Positions 14,314-21,413 are shown, numbered from the stretch's first letter. The stretch: DNA of 24,592 nt from CAZLBC01 sp964557575 (GCA_964557575.1 CAZLBC010000077.1:1-24592), one strand, 5' to 3'. Notes: a model not told the origin generated them from the sequence alone. Program-made: numbers and translations.

Positions 14314-15015
14314 ATGCCTTTTCTTTTTATCGATCCGTTATACCTGATCATCGCCGTCGGCCCGGCGCTGCTGCTGGGCGGCCTGGCGACGCTGCTGACG
14401 AAGGCGACGTTCAAGAAATACAGCAAAATCGCCTCGGACCGCGGCTTCACCGGCGCGCAGGCCGCCGAGGAGATGCTCCGCGCGGCGGGCGTCGACGGGG
14501 TGGCGATAGAGGTCACCGGCGGGTTTCTCGGCGACCACTACGACCCGCGGTCCCGGACGCTGCGGCTCTCGGAGGGGGTCCATGCCAGCCGCTCGCTGTC
14601 GGCGGTGGGGATCGCCTGCCACGAGGCCGGGCACGCCATCCAGCACGCCCGGAGTTTCGCCCCCATGTGGGTCCGCACGGCCCTCGTCCCGGTGACCAAC
14701 TTCTGCTCGAGCCTGTATATCGTTCCCATCATCGCGGGCTTCCTGATGCAGATCAAGCCCCTCGCGATCGTCGGGCTGGTGATGTGCGGCATGAGCCTGG
14801 TGTTCGCACTGGTGACCCTCCCCGTCGAGTGGGACGCGAGCCGCCGGGCCAAGATCGCCATGGAGGAGGGCGGCCTGCTCTCCGGACGGGAGACCCGGGA
14901 CGCCGGGAAGGTCCTCAACGCCGCGTTCCTGACCTACGTCGCGGCCGTGGTCAGCGCCCTGCTGGTCCTGCTCTACTGGGCCCTCCGCCTCGGCCTCCTC
15001 GGCGGCGACGAGTAG
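14314..15015 (+). CDS. YugP-type neutral zinc metallopeptidase, membrane protein (Zn_peptidase_2)
   Basis: The 233-residue protein matches the YugP family: an N-terminal membrane segment (about 8-28), a cytoplasm- or membrane-facing zinc site HEAGH (103-107) within GIACHEAGHAIQHA, and the further conserved Glu172 in LPVEWDASRRAK. Two hydrophobic segments lie between these motifs (about 120-170) and one near the C terminus (about 205-228). In the family the HExxH histidines bind zinc and the glutamate activates water; physiological substrates are not well known. GAGGTGA lies 5 nt before the ATG. The gene converges with the phosphatase gene across the inverted repeat. Confidence 0.92.
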   Translation: MPFLFIDPLYLIIAVGPALLLGGLATLLTKATFKKYSKIASDRGFTGAQAAEEMLRAAGVDGVAIEVTGGFLGDHYDPRSRTLRLSEGVHASRSLSAVGIACHEAGHAIQHARSFAPMWVRTALVPVTNFCSSLYIVPIIAGFLMQIKPLAIVGLVMCGMSLVFALVTLPVEWDASRRAKIAMEEGGLLSGRETRDAGKVLNAAFLTYVAAVVSALLVLLYWALRLGLLGGDE

Positions 15016-15018
15016 AGA

Positions 15019-15104
15019 AAAAGGGTACAGGCTGCTTTTCCTTCTCTCCGCAACAGCACTGAAATACGGGGATTCATTACCGTAAAAGCAGCCTGTCCCC
15101 TTTT
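15019..15104. repeat. REPIN-like inverted repeat between convergent genes
   Basis: Two 21 bp arms (15019-15039 and 15084-15104) are inverted copies with one mismatch: AAAAGGGTACAGG and then CTGCTTTT on the left, AAAAGCAGC and then CTGTCCCCTTTT on the right, around a 44 bp loop. It fills nearly all of the 93 bp between the peptidase and phosphatase stops. The word with GGGGACAGG flanked by AAAA/TTTT resembles repetitive extragenic palindromes that I recall as frequent in some genomes and linked to RAYT transposases. It could also act as a two-way terminator, although neither strand has a classical U-run after a tight stem. Confidence 0.7.
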
Positions 15105-15108
15105 CACC

Positions 15109-15909
15109 CTACGGCGGGTCGGCGGCATTATGGTGCAGGAGGACGGCGGTCACGTCATCGTCGGGGTCCCTGCCGCCACGGAAGTCGTCGACGGCGTCCA
15201 GCAGCGCGTGGATGAACGATTCTGGACGGGACGTGTCCAATCCCCCCGCGAGTTCAAGCAGACCTTCTTCCTCCAGCCGATTGCCCGACGGATCGGCCGC
15301 CTCCGCCAGGCCGTCGGTGTACAGCAGGACCATGTCGGACCTGTCCAAGGGCAGCGCGAACTGGCGGTAGCCGACGTCCGGCAGGATGCCGAGCGGCAGG
15401 TCCATCAGGCGGTCGGCGGCCCCGGGCTCGTTGTGCGAGAGCCGCCGCCATTCCCCGGTCGCGCTGCAATACCAGAACGGCCGCGGGTGGCCCGCGTTGA
15501 CCACGAGAAGGTGGTCGTGTATCGCCACATAGGTGACTATGACGGCGGTGGCGAACTTTTCCATCGCCGCAAGGGGGGCGAACGCCTCGTTGATCGCCGT
15601 GACCAGGGCCGACTGGTCCGGCGTGTTCACGTGCTTTTCCATGAGATCATGCAGGCGTGACGCCAGGGGGGCGACACGGGGCCCGTGGCCGCAGACATCG
15701 GCCACGATAAAACGCGAAATGATCCCGTGCCCGCAGAGACCGACGAAGTGAATATCTCCGCCGGACGGTTGGCCGCCGTGGGGACGGCTGACCGTCCACA
15801 CGTCCATGCCCGGGACGGCGGCGGCGGCATCGACGGCGCCGGGTCCGCCCCATACTTCCTCGCACTGCAGGACGTGCGGCTCGTTGACGTCGGTGTGTCC
15901 TTCGGCCAT
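15109..15909 (-). CDS. SpoIIE/RsbU-type PP2C serine phosphatase
   Basis: The 266-residue protein is a single SpoIIE-type phosphatase domain, which dephosphorylates Ser/Thr on partner-switching proteins such as anti-anti-sigma factors. Metal-binding and catalytic motifs are seen in order: QPSGGDIHFV (Asp52), IVADVCGHGP (Asp71), LLVVNAGHPRPFW, VLLYTDGLAEA and PDDDVTAVLLHH. No receiver, PAS, HAMP or membrane part precedes the domain, so the protein is a stand-alone cytoplasmic phosphatase. No STAS or HPK-like partner is encoded nearby. The ATG at 15909 lacks a recognisable ribosome binding site. It converges with the zinc peptidase gene. Confidence 0.92.
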   Translation of the reverse strand: MAEGHTDVNEPHVLQCEEVWGGPGAVDAAAAVPGMDVWTVSRPHGGQPSGGDIHFVGLCGHGIISRFIVADVCGHGPRVAPLASRLHDLMEKHVNTPDQSALVTAINEAFAPLAAMEKFATAVIVTYVAIHDHLLVVNAGHPRPFWYCSATGEWRRLSHNEPGAADRLMDLPLGILPDVGYRQFALPLDRSDMVLLYTDGLAEAADPSGNRLEEEGLLELAGGLDTSRPESFIHALLDAVDDFRGGRDPDDDVTAVLLHHNAADPP

Positions 15910-15947
15910 GGTTCTACTACACGCAGTTTTACAGAGGGGAGAAAACC

Positions 15948-16124
15948 CTGCGATACGGAATACTTTTCACTGTGGTTTTGTTAACGGCCGCCGCGCTGCC
16001 GGTATGCGCGCCCGGTCCTGCTGATAGCGCAGGGCGGATGAAGACAGAGATGCTGCCGGGGGATCACGGCGTCTCTTTGATGAATGCCGCCACAGCATCG
16101 GCGGTCAGCCCGAAACGGCGGTAG
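15948..16124 (+). pseudogene. orphan signal-peptide-like frame, probable truncated gene
   Basis: After a good Shine-Dalgarno sequence (GAGGGGAG, 15934-15941) comes CTG at 15948, then codons for RYGILFTVVLLTAAALPVCA. This is a typical export signal: a basic residue, a hydrophobic core and a small-residue cleavage region. Past about residue 38 the frame is antisense to the transketolase gene and stops at 16122-16124, so no mature protein follows. The start codon is CTG, one change from ATG. I read it as the 5' remnant of an exported protein gene whose body is gone. A coincidence in GC-rich DNA is possible. Confidence 0.35.
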
Positions 16125-17959
16125 CAGCCCTCGGGATCGAGCGTGCAGCCGGTCATCCCCCGCGGCGCGCGGTGCACTATTCGCGGGCGGGACGGGAGGC
16201 CTTCCCGTTCCAGGTCGGCCATCGCGCCCGACAGCTCGTCGCGGAGGCCGCCGGCGGCGATGGTCTCTTCCACCACCCGCAGGAGTGCGTACCGGCCGGC
16301 GAGTTCCCTGACGAATGCCCGGTCGAGATTTTTCAGCGTGGAGACCGTCCAGAGGTCCACTTGCGGCCCGCCGTCGGCGGCGAGGGCGTCCACGGCCTCG
16401 CGGCAGTACCGGGTGGTGTGCGGGCCGCAGGTGACCACGGCGGTCGGCGCCCCGTAATCCCGGACCTGCCGGCCCCGGCCGTACCGGAAGGGGCCGCCGC
16501 CACAGGGCGGGGCGGGCGTGCGGTGCAGCCTGATGTAGGCCGGCCCCTCCCACTCGTCGAGAAACCAGTCCAGCATGCCCGGCAGTTCCCCCGGGTCGGC
16601 GGGGTAGAGGACGGCCATCCCGGGTATCGAACGCATCATGGCGATGTCGCCGGTGCACTGGTGCGTCCGGCCGTCGGTCGTGTAGCACAGCCCGGCGTAG
16701 TGGCCGGCGTAGAGGATCCTGGTCTGCTCGGTGGCGTTGACGTACACCTGTTCGAAGGCCCGCCGGAAGAATGCCGCGTAGGTGTTGACCACCGGGATCT
16801 CGCCGCCCAGGGCCAGCCCCCCCGCGCAGGAGACCATGTCCTGTTCGCAGATGCCCATCTCGAGTAACCGCCCTGGGAGCCGGCGGGCGAAATCCTCCAG
16901 GCGGCACGGTTTTTCGAGGTCGGCGTCCAGGACCCTGATCGCCGGCCGTTCCATGGCGACGTCGACGAGACAACGGGCGAAGGCCTCGCCCGTGGACATA
17001 CCCGCGGGCCGCGGCCGCGGCGGGGAGGCCGGGCGGCCGCGCCGGGCGGATACGAAGGAGGCTATCTCGGCGGCGAGTGTCCGGTTGCGGAGACTGCCGC
17101 CGAGTTCGACGAGGGCGTCGAGATACGCGGCGCCGGCCGGCGGCCTGCCGTGCCACGCGTAGGCCCTCCGGCGGGCGTCGCGGGACTCCATGAAGCCGAC
17201 GCCCCGTCCCTTGACGGTGTGGGCGATCACGGCGGTGGGGACGCCGGCCGCCGCGGCCCCGGCGACGGCGCGCTGAAGTGCCGCGATGTCGTTGCCGTCG
17301 GCCGCGACCGTGTTCATCCCGAAGGCGCGGAAGACCGCGGCGGGGTCGCCGATATCCATCACGTCGGCGACGTTGCTGTCGGACTGGATGCCGTTGCGGT
17401 CGATGATGACGGTCAGGTTATCGAGCCCGTAGTGGACGGCGGTCATGACCGCCTCGTAGTTCTGGCCTTCCTGGAGTTCTCCGTCGCCGAGAACGGCGAA
17501 CACCCGCCGCCGTCCCGCCATCGCCAGTCCGCAGCACTTCGAGAGGGCCTGCCCGAGCGAGCCGGTGTTGGTGTCGATGCCGGGGGTGGTCATGTCCGCG
17601 TGGGCCTGCGGCCCGCCGGGCCGCTTGTACTGCAGCAGCGCGGCGACCGGGATTCGCCCGAGACCGGCCAGGGCCGCGTACTGCATCGCCGCGGCGTGTC
17701 CCTTGCCCAGGACCACCGCGTCGCGGCGGGGATCGTCGGCCCCGGTGTCCGCGATAGCGAAATACAGGACGGTAATGATCTCGGCGGCCGAGAAACAGGC
17801 GCCGATCCAGCCGTGTCGAGCGGCCGCGACGGCCGCCATGGCGTTGATCCGGTTGTAGGCGGCGATCTCCCGGAGGCGGTCGGATATCTCCTCCCCGGCC
17901 GGGCCCTCCCGCGCCGCATCGTAATACGTCTTCTCTACCAGGAAGCATTCGTCGTTCAT
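16064..17959 (-). CDS. transketolase (both domains in one chain)
   Basis: This TPP enzyme moves two-carbon units between sugar phosphates. The 631-residue chain has the N-terminal domain with LGKGHAAAMQYA (about 84-95), the TPP/metal motif GDGELQEGQNYEA (158-170) with DRNG (187-190), a proline-rich linker (about 305-320), and the C-terminal domain with the catalytic Glu372 in LEMGICEQDMVSCAGG and YTTDGRTHQ further on. It is slightly shorter than the usual roughly 660-residue TktA and resembles the split transketolase type in fused form, so it may serve a specialised sugar pathway. The start has only a weak GGGGAA upstream. It lies 15 bp after the AbiEii stop on the same strand, and may once have followed the oxidoreductase gene directly. 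Confidence 0.92.
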   Translation of the reverse strand: MNDECFLVEKTYYDAAREGPAGEEISDRLREIAAYNRINAMAAVAAARHGWIGACFSAAEIITVLYFAIADTGADDPRRDAVVLGKGHAAAMQYAALAGLGRIPVAALLQYKRPGGPQAHADMTTPGIDTNTGSLGQALSKCCGLAMAGRRRVFAVLGDGELQEGQNYEAVMTAVHYGLDNLTVIIDRNGIQSDSNVADVMDIGDPAAVFRAFGMNTVAADGNDIAALQRAVAGAAAAGVPTAVIAHTVKGRGVGFMESRDARRRAYAWHGRPPAGAAYLDALVELGGSLRNRTLAAEIASFVSARRGRPASPPRPRPAGMSTGEAFARCLVDVAMERPAIRVLDADLEKPCRLEDFARRLPGRLLEMGICEQDMVSCAGGLALGGEIPVVNTYAAFFRRAFEQVYVNATEQTRILYAGHYAGLCYTTDGRTHQCTGDIAMMRSIPGMAVLYPADPGELPGMLDWFLDEWEGPAYIRLHRTPAPPCGGGPFRYGRGRQVRDYGAPTAVVTCGPHTTRYCREAVDALAADGGPQVDLWTVSTLKNLDRAFVRELAGRYALLRVVEETIAAGGLRDELSGAMADLEREGLPSRPRIVHRAPRGMTGCTLDPEGCYRRFGLTADAVAAFIKETP

Positions 17960-17972
17960 GGGTTCCCCGCGT

Positions 17973-18008
17973 CGTCAGGCATCGTGTACGCTCGAGTCCC
18001 CACGGTTC
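17973..18008. repeat. left copy of the direct repeat bracketing the AbiE module
   Basis: Positions 17973-17992 are identical over 20 bp to 19525-19544, and 17998-18008 (CCCCACGGTTC) is identical to 19553-19563. The short section between the two blocks differs by base changes and a 3 bp indel. This copy forms the last codons and stop of the AbiEii gene and the 5' flank of transketolase. It has the same orientation as the other copy, 1,552 bp away. Confidence 0.85.
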
Positions 18009-18694
18009 ATACGTCCTTCCAGTTCCCTCAAACCCTCCATGATCTCCTCCCATTCCGGCAGATCGCCGAAGATCATCTCGCGCATGCCCGCGTAGTCTGC
18101 CCGGAGAGCGGCATAAGAACGGATTTCACGGTCTTCGGCCGGCCAGTCGTCCGAGTGCGCTCCCATATCGAGCCTGATCGAGGGACGTACGGCTTCCGAA
18201 AGACCGCCCGTAAGTTCGCTGCGAAGATAGGCGAATATAACCGTCTGCGGATCGTTTTCATCGAGTTCAACAGTCCAGCCGTCGGTACCTATCACTGATG
18301 CGAAGTCCTCCCTGAGCTTGGGCAGAACTGTGCCGGCGATCGCTTTCTCGCAGGCCGCGACAAGGGCATCTATCCTTCGACGCGCCTCCTTCCCGCTGAT
18401 TCCGGGCTCTTCGGGATCGCGTTCATCGGAAAAACCAAGATCCTCGCGGCTGAGCGACAGGTCCACGTCTTCTGAAAACCTCTCGATCGCGTTATAGGCC
18501 TTGGAAAGGGACGTACCCCCCTTGAAGATCATCTGAGGCCTGAACTTCATCACATCGTAGATGCGGTACAACGTCCAGCAAACCCAGAAATCCTTTTCGA
18601 CTATTGCCGGCGACCTGTCCGGGCTCAATGCCGCGGCCGAACGGCTGAACAAATCCGCGCGTACCTCTGCAGGGGCCCGGGCAATGCCGTCCAT
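17975..18694 (-). CDS. AbiEii/AbiGii-type nucleotidyltransferase toxin, apparently internally deleted
   Basis: The protein has the AbiEii opening VEKDFWVCWTLYRIYD and the nucleotidyltransferase signature KGGTSLSKAYNAIERFSEDVDLSL (residues 58-81: Gly59-Gly60, Lys65, Asp76, Asp78), then VRPSIRLDMGAHSDDWPAE. In full-length relatives of about 300-340 residues, as I remember them, roughly 100 residues follow, with LAAERTFWEKATILH and a Tyr/Asp-rich helix, before the end part ALRADYAGMREMIFGD. Here these two parts are joined directly near residue 195 (about position 18110), in frame, giving 239 residues. The active site remains but a conserved section is missing, so the toxin may be inactive. The last residues are encoded by a copy of the oxidoreductase gene's 3' end. 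The start is coupled to AbiEi by TGATG with GGAGG upstream. Confidence 0.85.
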   Translation of the reverse strand: MDGIARAPAEVRADLFSRSAAALSPDRSPAIVEKDFWVCWTLYRIYDVMKFRPQMIFKGGTSLSKAYNAIERFSEDVDLSLSREDLGFSDERDPEEPGISGKEARRRIDALVAACEKAIAGTVLPKLREDFASVIGTDGWTVELDENDPQTVIFAYLRSELTGGLSEAVRPSIRLDMGAHSDDWPAEDREIRSYAALRADYAGMREMIFGDLPEWEEIMEGLRELEGRMNRGDSSVHDA

Positions 18695-19308
18695 CAGCCA
18701 CCCTCCTTACCGGCAATGTCCTCGATCACCGGTTTCATCCACCCCGGGGCGCATCCAATACTGCTGCTCAGATCGGACCTGTCTTGTTTTGAAAGAATCG
18801 AGTGCAGCCGATTCATTACCTTCTGAGTCACACCCCCGCGGCCTATGTGCCTCAGGGCCTGCAAAACCAGCGGGGCAAGGTCTCCGCTCACGTCCATGGT
18901 CTTTGGCCCGCGATTGAGCAGCTTGACGATATACGGTCCGAGTTCGAGTGTCTGAGACCGGCCGTTGGTGTAATATACGATCTTGGCCGGAACCTGCGTG
19001 GAAAGACCAAGCATGTTCGCGGCCATCGCCCCGGACGGCACCACGCGCAGGCCGTTGTTCCTGGCCCAGGCGCGGACCAGCACGTCGGGCGAATGCACGA
19101 GTGGCTCACCCAGCAGTGCGCCCGTGCGCGGGATCTCGTATAATCCCCGGCGAACCCTGCGAATCCTGCCCTGGCGCGCCAGGCGCGAAAGGGCCTTGTC
19201 CACGGCAGAGCGGGTTCCCAGGTCCAGAAGATCCCCGGTTGGGACAGGCCCCTCACGTCCATTTATCCGTCTAAGTATTTTTTCTGAAATAGGATGTGTA
19301 ACATTCAT
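18694..19308 (-). CDS. AbiEi-type antitoxin / transcriptional regulator (DUF6088-like)
   Basis: The 204-residue protein starts with a winged-helix region (ILRRINGREGPVPTGDLLDL, then SAVDKALSRLARQGRIRRVR, RGLYEIP; residues about 10-62) and continues with an AbiEi-type C-terminal region (DVLVRAWARNNGLRVVPSGA, ANMLGLSTQVPAKIVYYTNG). In studied AbiE systems the antitoxin represses its operon by binding inverted repeats in the promoter and counteracts the toxin without stable complex formation. Both fit this case, because a large dyad overlaps the promoter. There is no clear Shine-Dalgarno sequence. The stop overlaps the AbiEii start by one base. Base composition is lower in GC than the metabolic genes on both sides. 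Confidence 0.9.
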   Translation of the reverse strand: MNVTHPISEKILRRINGREGPVPTGDLLDLGTRSAVDKALSRLARQGRIRRVRRGLYEIPRTGALLGEPLVHSPDVLVRAWARNNGLRVVPSGAMAANMLGLSTQVPAKIVYYTNGRSQTLELGPYIVKLLNRGPKTMDVSGDLAPLVLQALRHIGRGGVTQKVMNRLHSILSKQDRSDLSSSIGCAPGWMKPVIEDIAGKEGG

Positions 19309-19313
19309 AGCTT

Positions 19314-19353
19314 TATAATGTCAGCAATAACGATCGATATTACTGACATTATA
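19314..19353. promoter_or_regulatory. 40 bp operator-like dyad upstream of abiEi
   Basis: The outer arms TATAATGTCAG and CTGACATTATA are perfect inverted copies. Inside them AATA and TATT (19326-19329 and 19338-19341) also pair around a CGATCG centre, so 18 of 20 base pairs of the dyad are symmetric. The right arm contains the -10 box of the AbiE promoter. This is the expected place for AbiEi to bind and repress. The binding protein is inferred. Confidence 0.75.
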
Positions 19354-19375
19354 TCAGCGGGTTTCGCATTGTCAA
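19348..19375 (-). promoter_or_regulatory. consensus sigma70 promoter of the AbiE operon
   Basis: On the minus strand TTGACA (19375-19370) and TATAAT (19353-19348) both match consensus perfectly and are 16 bp apart. The transcription start should be near 19341, about 33 nt before the AbiEi ATG. The -10 box lies inside the operator dyad. No terminator is visible after AbiEii, so transcripts may continue into transketolase. Confidence 0.8.
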
Positions 19376-19413
19376 TTAAAATTATGCGGGAATAAAAGGC
19401 TCCCATCTCCTTT

Positions 19414-19518
19414 TCACGACCTGTAATTATGCTCGCAGGCCTGGGGCATGGGCGGCTTGCCCGCGCGCCTGTCCTGGACCTTCTCCCACTCCGGATCCTT
19501 AGTTTCTCCGATTCGAAT
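19414..19518 (-). pseudogene. C-terminal gene remnant between oxidoreductase and AbiE promoter
   Basis: Directly after a stop at 19519-19521 the frame reads a protein-like tail with ETKDPEWEKVQDRRAG, KPPMPQACEHNYRS and then TGA. It has no start codon of its own and no room for a full gene, so it looks like the 3' end of a lost gene. DPEWEKV recalls the end of some NIPSNAP-like proteins, but the match is too short to name a family. It lies inside the direct repeat pair together with the AbiE module, so it may have arrived with it or been cut by its insertion. Confidence 0.4.
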
Positions 19519-19524
19519 CTATGC

Positions 19525-19563
19525 CGTCAGGCATCGTGTACGCTACAGCAGCCCCCACGGTTC
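19525..19563. repeat. right copy of the direct repeat bracketing the AbiE module
   Basis: This copy covers the last codons and stop of the oxidoreductase gene and the bases just after it. It shares a perfect 20 bp block (19525-19544) and a perfect 11 bp block (19553-19563) with 17973-18008. Since it carries the natural 3' end of the oxidoreductase, it is probably the original and the left copy the duplicate. Confidence 0.85.
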
Positions 19564-20832
19564 CCGCAGCGCGCGGCCCGTCATGGCGGCGGCCGCGGTG
19601 TCGCCGACGATCTCCTCGCGACGGGGATCCCACCTGATCTTCCGGCCGAGGAGCATGGCGATGTTTCCGAGGTGGGCGGGAATGATCGAACCGTGCCCGA
19701 CCTCGATCGGGGTGATCGGCTCGCTCCGGGTCCGGACGCAGTCCAGGAAGTCCCGCCGGTGCCCCTGGCGGTGGCCCCCCGAGGGCCGCGGCAGGTGTAT
19801 CTCGCCGGCCCCGAAGGTTTCCCGCAGCAGTGCCGCCGGCTCGGCGGTGGTCTTCGAGCGGGTGGCGCGGACCCAGCCGTCGTCGCCGATAAAGCGCACG
19901 CCCTGCCGGACGTGATTGTTGCTCGCCACCCGCATCCGGATCCCGCCGGCGTAGGTGCAGGTAAAGTCGTAGTCGACGGCCGCGTCCCACAGGCCGGTGT
20001 CCGGAAAGATACCCTTCCCCGCCACGGTGAGCGGGCCGCTGCCGTCGACGCCCATCCCCCAGTGGGCGATGTCGATGTGGTGGGCGCCCCAGTCGGTCAC
20101 CTGTCCGCCGGAGTAGTCGCGTATCCAGCGAAAGTTCCAGTGGCAGCGCTTCTCGGTGTAGGGGGCCCGGGGGGCCGGGCCCAGCCAGCGGTCGTAGTCG
20201 AAGCCGTCGGGCACCGGCATCACCGGCTGGGGTTCGATGGGCTTCCCCGGGCCGATGCCGACGAGGACTTCCCGCAGCGTGCCGATCCGCCCGTTCCTGA
20301 CCAGCTCGCAGGCGAACCGGAAGTGCGCGGTGGATCGCTGCCAGCTGCCCGTCTGCCAGATGATCCCGTTGCGGCGGACGGCCTCGACCATCGCCCGGCC
20401 CTCCCGGATCGTCCGGGCCAGCGGCTTTTCCCCGTAGATGTCCTTTCCCGCGCGGCAGGCGAGGATGGACACGACGGCGTGCCAGTGGTCGGGGATCGCG
20501 ATGCAGAGGGTGTCCAGCCCGTCGCGCGTCAGGAGTTCGGTGAAATCGTTGACCCGGTCGCAACTGCCGCCGTTTTCGTGTTTTTCGATCACCGCCGCCG
20601 CCTGCCGCCGCCTGGTGTTGTCGACGTCGCAGACCGCGACGATCCGGCAGTCCTTTTCCTCGAGGAAGCCCTTGACGTGGCGCAGACCCATGCTCCCCAG
20701 CCCGATCATGGCCATCGTCAGCCGGTCGCTGGGCGCGGGACGGCCCCGGACAACTGCCGGGACGGCCGCGGGCGCCGCGGCAGCGGCCGCGATGAACGAC
20801 CGTCGCGTAATGTGCTTGCCGGGTGTTCTCAT
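19543..20832 (-). CDS. Gfo/Idh/MocA-family oxidoreductase with a Tat-type signal
   Basis: The 429-residue protein has a twin-arginine signal (HITRRSFIAAAAAAPAAV) and then a Rossmann domain with MIGLGSMG (about 42-49), CIAIPDHWHA (110-119) and GEKPLA (134-139), the family's catalytic Lys motif. The C-terminal substrate domain has DWGAHHIDIAHWG (247-259). Such exported Gfo/Idh/MocA proteins are very common in Planctomycetota and related groups and are thought to oxidise or modify sugars, probably with tightly bound NAD(P). I chose the ATG at 20832, with GGGAG 9 nt upstream, since the longer frame is a shadow of the neighbouring gene. Its start overlaps the DJ-1 stop as ATGA. The 3' end is duplicated at the end of the AbiEii gene. 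Confidence 0.93.
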   Translation of the reverse strand: MRTPGKHITRRSFIAAAAAAPAAVPAVVRGRPAPSDRLTMAMIGLGSMGLRHVKGFLEEKDCRIVAVCDVDNTRRRQAAAVIEKHENGGSCDRVNDFTELLTRDGLDTLCIAIPDHWHAVVSILACRAGKDIYGEKPLARTIREGRAMVEAVRRNGIIWQTGSWQRSTAHFRFACELVRNGRIGTLREVLVGIGPGKPIEPQPVMPVPDGFDYDRWLGPAPRAPYTEKRCHWNFRWIRDYSGGQVTDWGAHHIDIAHWGMGVDGSGPLTVAGKGIFPDTGLWDAAVDYDFTCTYAGGIRMRVASNNHVRQGVRFIGDDGWVRATRSKTTAEPAALLRETFGAGEIHLPRPSGGHRQGHRRDFLDCVRTRSEPITPIEVGHGSIIPAHLGNIAMLLGRKIRWDPRREEIVGDTAAAAMTGRALREPWGLL

Positions 20833-21398
20833 GTCCGTTTCTCCCGTTCGGCCTTCAGCAGCTCGATCCACCGGGGAACATAGAAGGGGTGGTCGTGGTA
20901 GGTTCTGCCGCTGACGAGGTTGCGGTCCACCACGCACGGTTCGTCGACGAATATGCCGCCGCGGACCTCCAGGTCGAAGCGGCACTTGGGGACGGTGGCC
21001 ATCCGCCGCCCCGCCACGCAGTCGGCGTACGCCGGGATTTCCACCCCGTGGCAGACACTCCCGACCGGCTTGTCGTTTGCGAAAAAGTGCTTCGTGACGC
21101 GGACGAGATCTTCATCGTAGCGGATGTACTCCGGCGCCCGCCCGCCGGAAAAGAATATGCCCAGGCATGCCGCGGGGTCGACGTCGGCGAAGGCCGTGTC
21201 CGCCTCGATCGTGTATCCCTCCCATTCCTTCGTGATTGTCCAGTCCGGCTTGACCTCGTGCATGACCATCTGGTACCGCCGTTTCTCCGGCGCGGCCACC
21301 ACCGGTCGAAAACCGTCTTCCCGCAGCCGGTACAGCGGGTAGAGCGTGTCGACGGTTTCGGCGGCATCGCCGACCACGATCAGAACCGCGTCGTTCAT
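20829..21398 (-). CDS. DJ-1/PfpI-family protein
   Basis: The 189-residue protein has the DJ-1/PfpI fold: AVLIVVGDAAETVD at the N terminus, GIFFSGGRAPEYIR (about 80-93) and the nucleophile elbow KPVGSVCHGVEIPAYAD with Cys116 followed by His117. GGRAPEY plus the CHG elbow is the PfpI-type arrangement. Members include glyoxalase III-like and protein or small-molecule hydrolases, so the reaction is open. It has no signal peptide and is cytoplasmic, although both operon partners carry Tat-like signals. GAGGAAA lies 6 nt upstream of the ATG. It follows the isomerase gene by 15 bp and overlaps the oxidoreductase start by 4 bp. Confidence 0.92.
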   Translation of the reverse strand: MNDAVLIVVGDAAETVDTLYPLYRLREDGFRPVVAAPEKRRYQMVMHEVKPDWTITKEWEGYTIEADTAFADVDPAACLGIFFSGGRAPEYIRYDEDLVRVTKHFFANDKPVGSVCHGVEIPAYADCVAGRRMATVPKCRFDLEVRGGIFVDEPCVVDRNLVSGRTYHDHPFYVPRWIELLKAEREKRT

Positions 21399-21413
21399 GG
21401 CGTTTTCCTCGGA

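Noticed and set aside
17973..19563. Calling the direct repeats att sites of a phage or integrative element.
   Set aside because: No integrase, tRNA gene or other mobility gene is present, and the repeat copies differ internally. I report them as repeats only.
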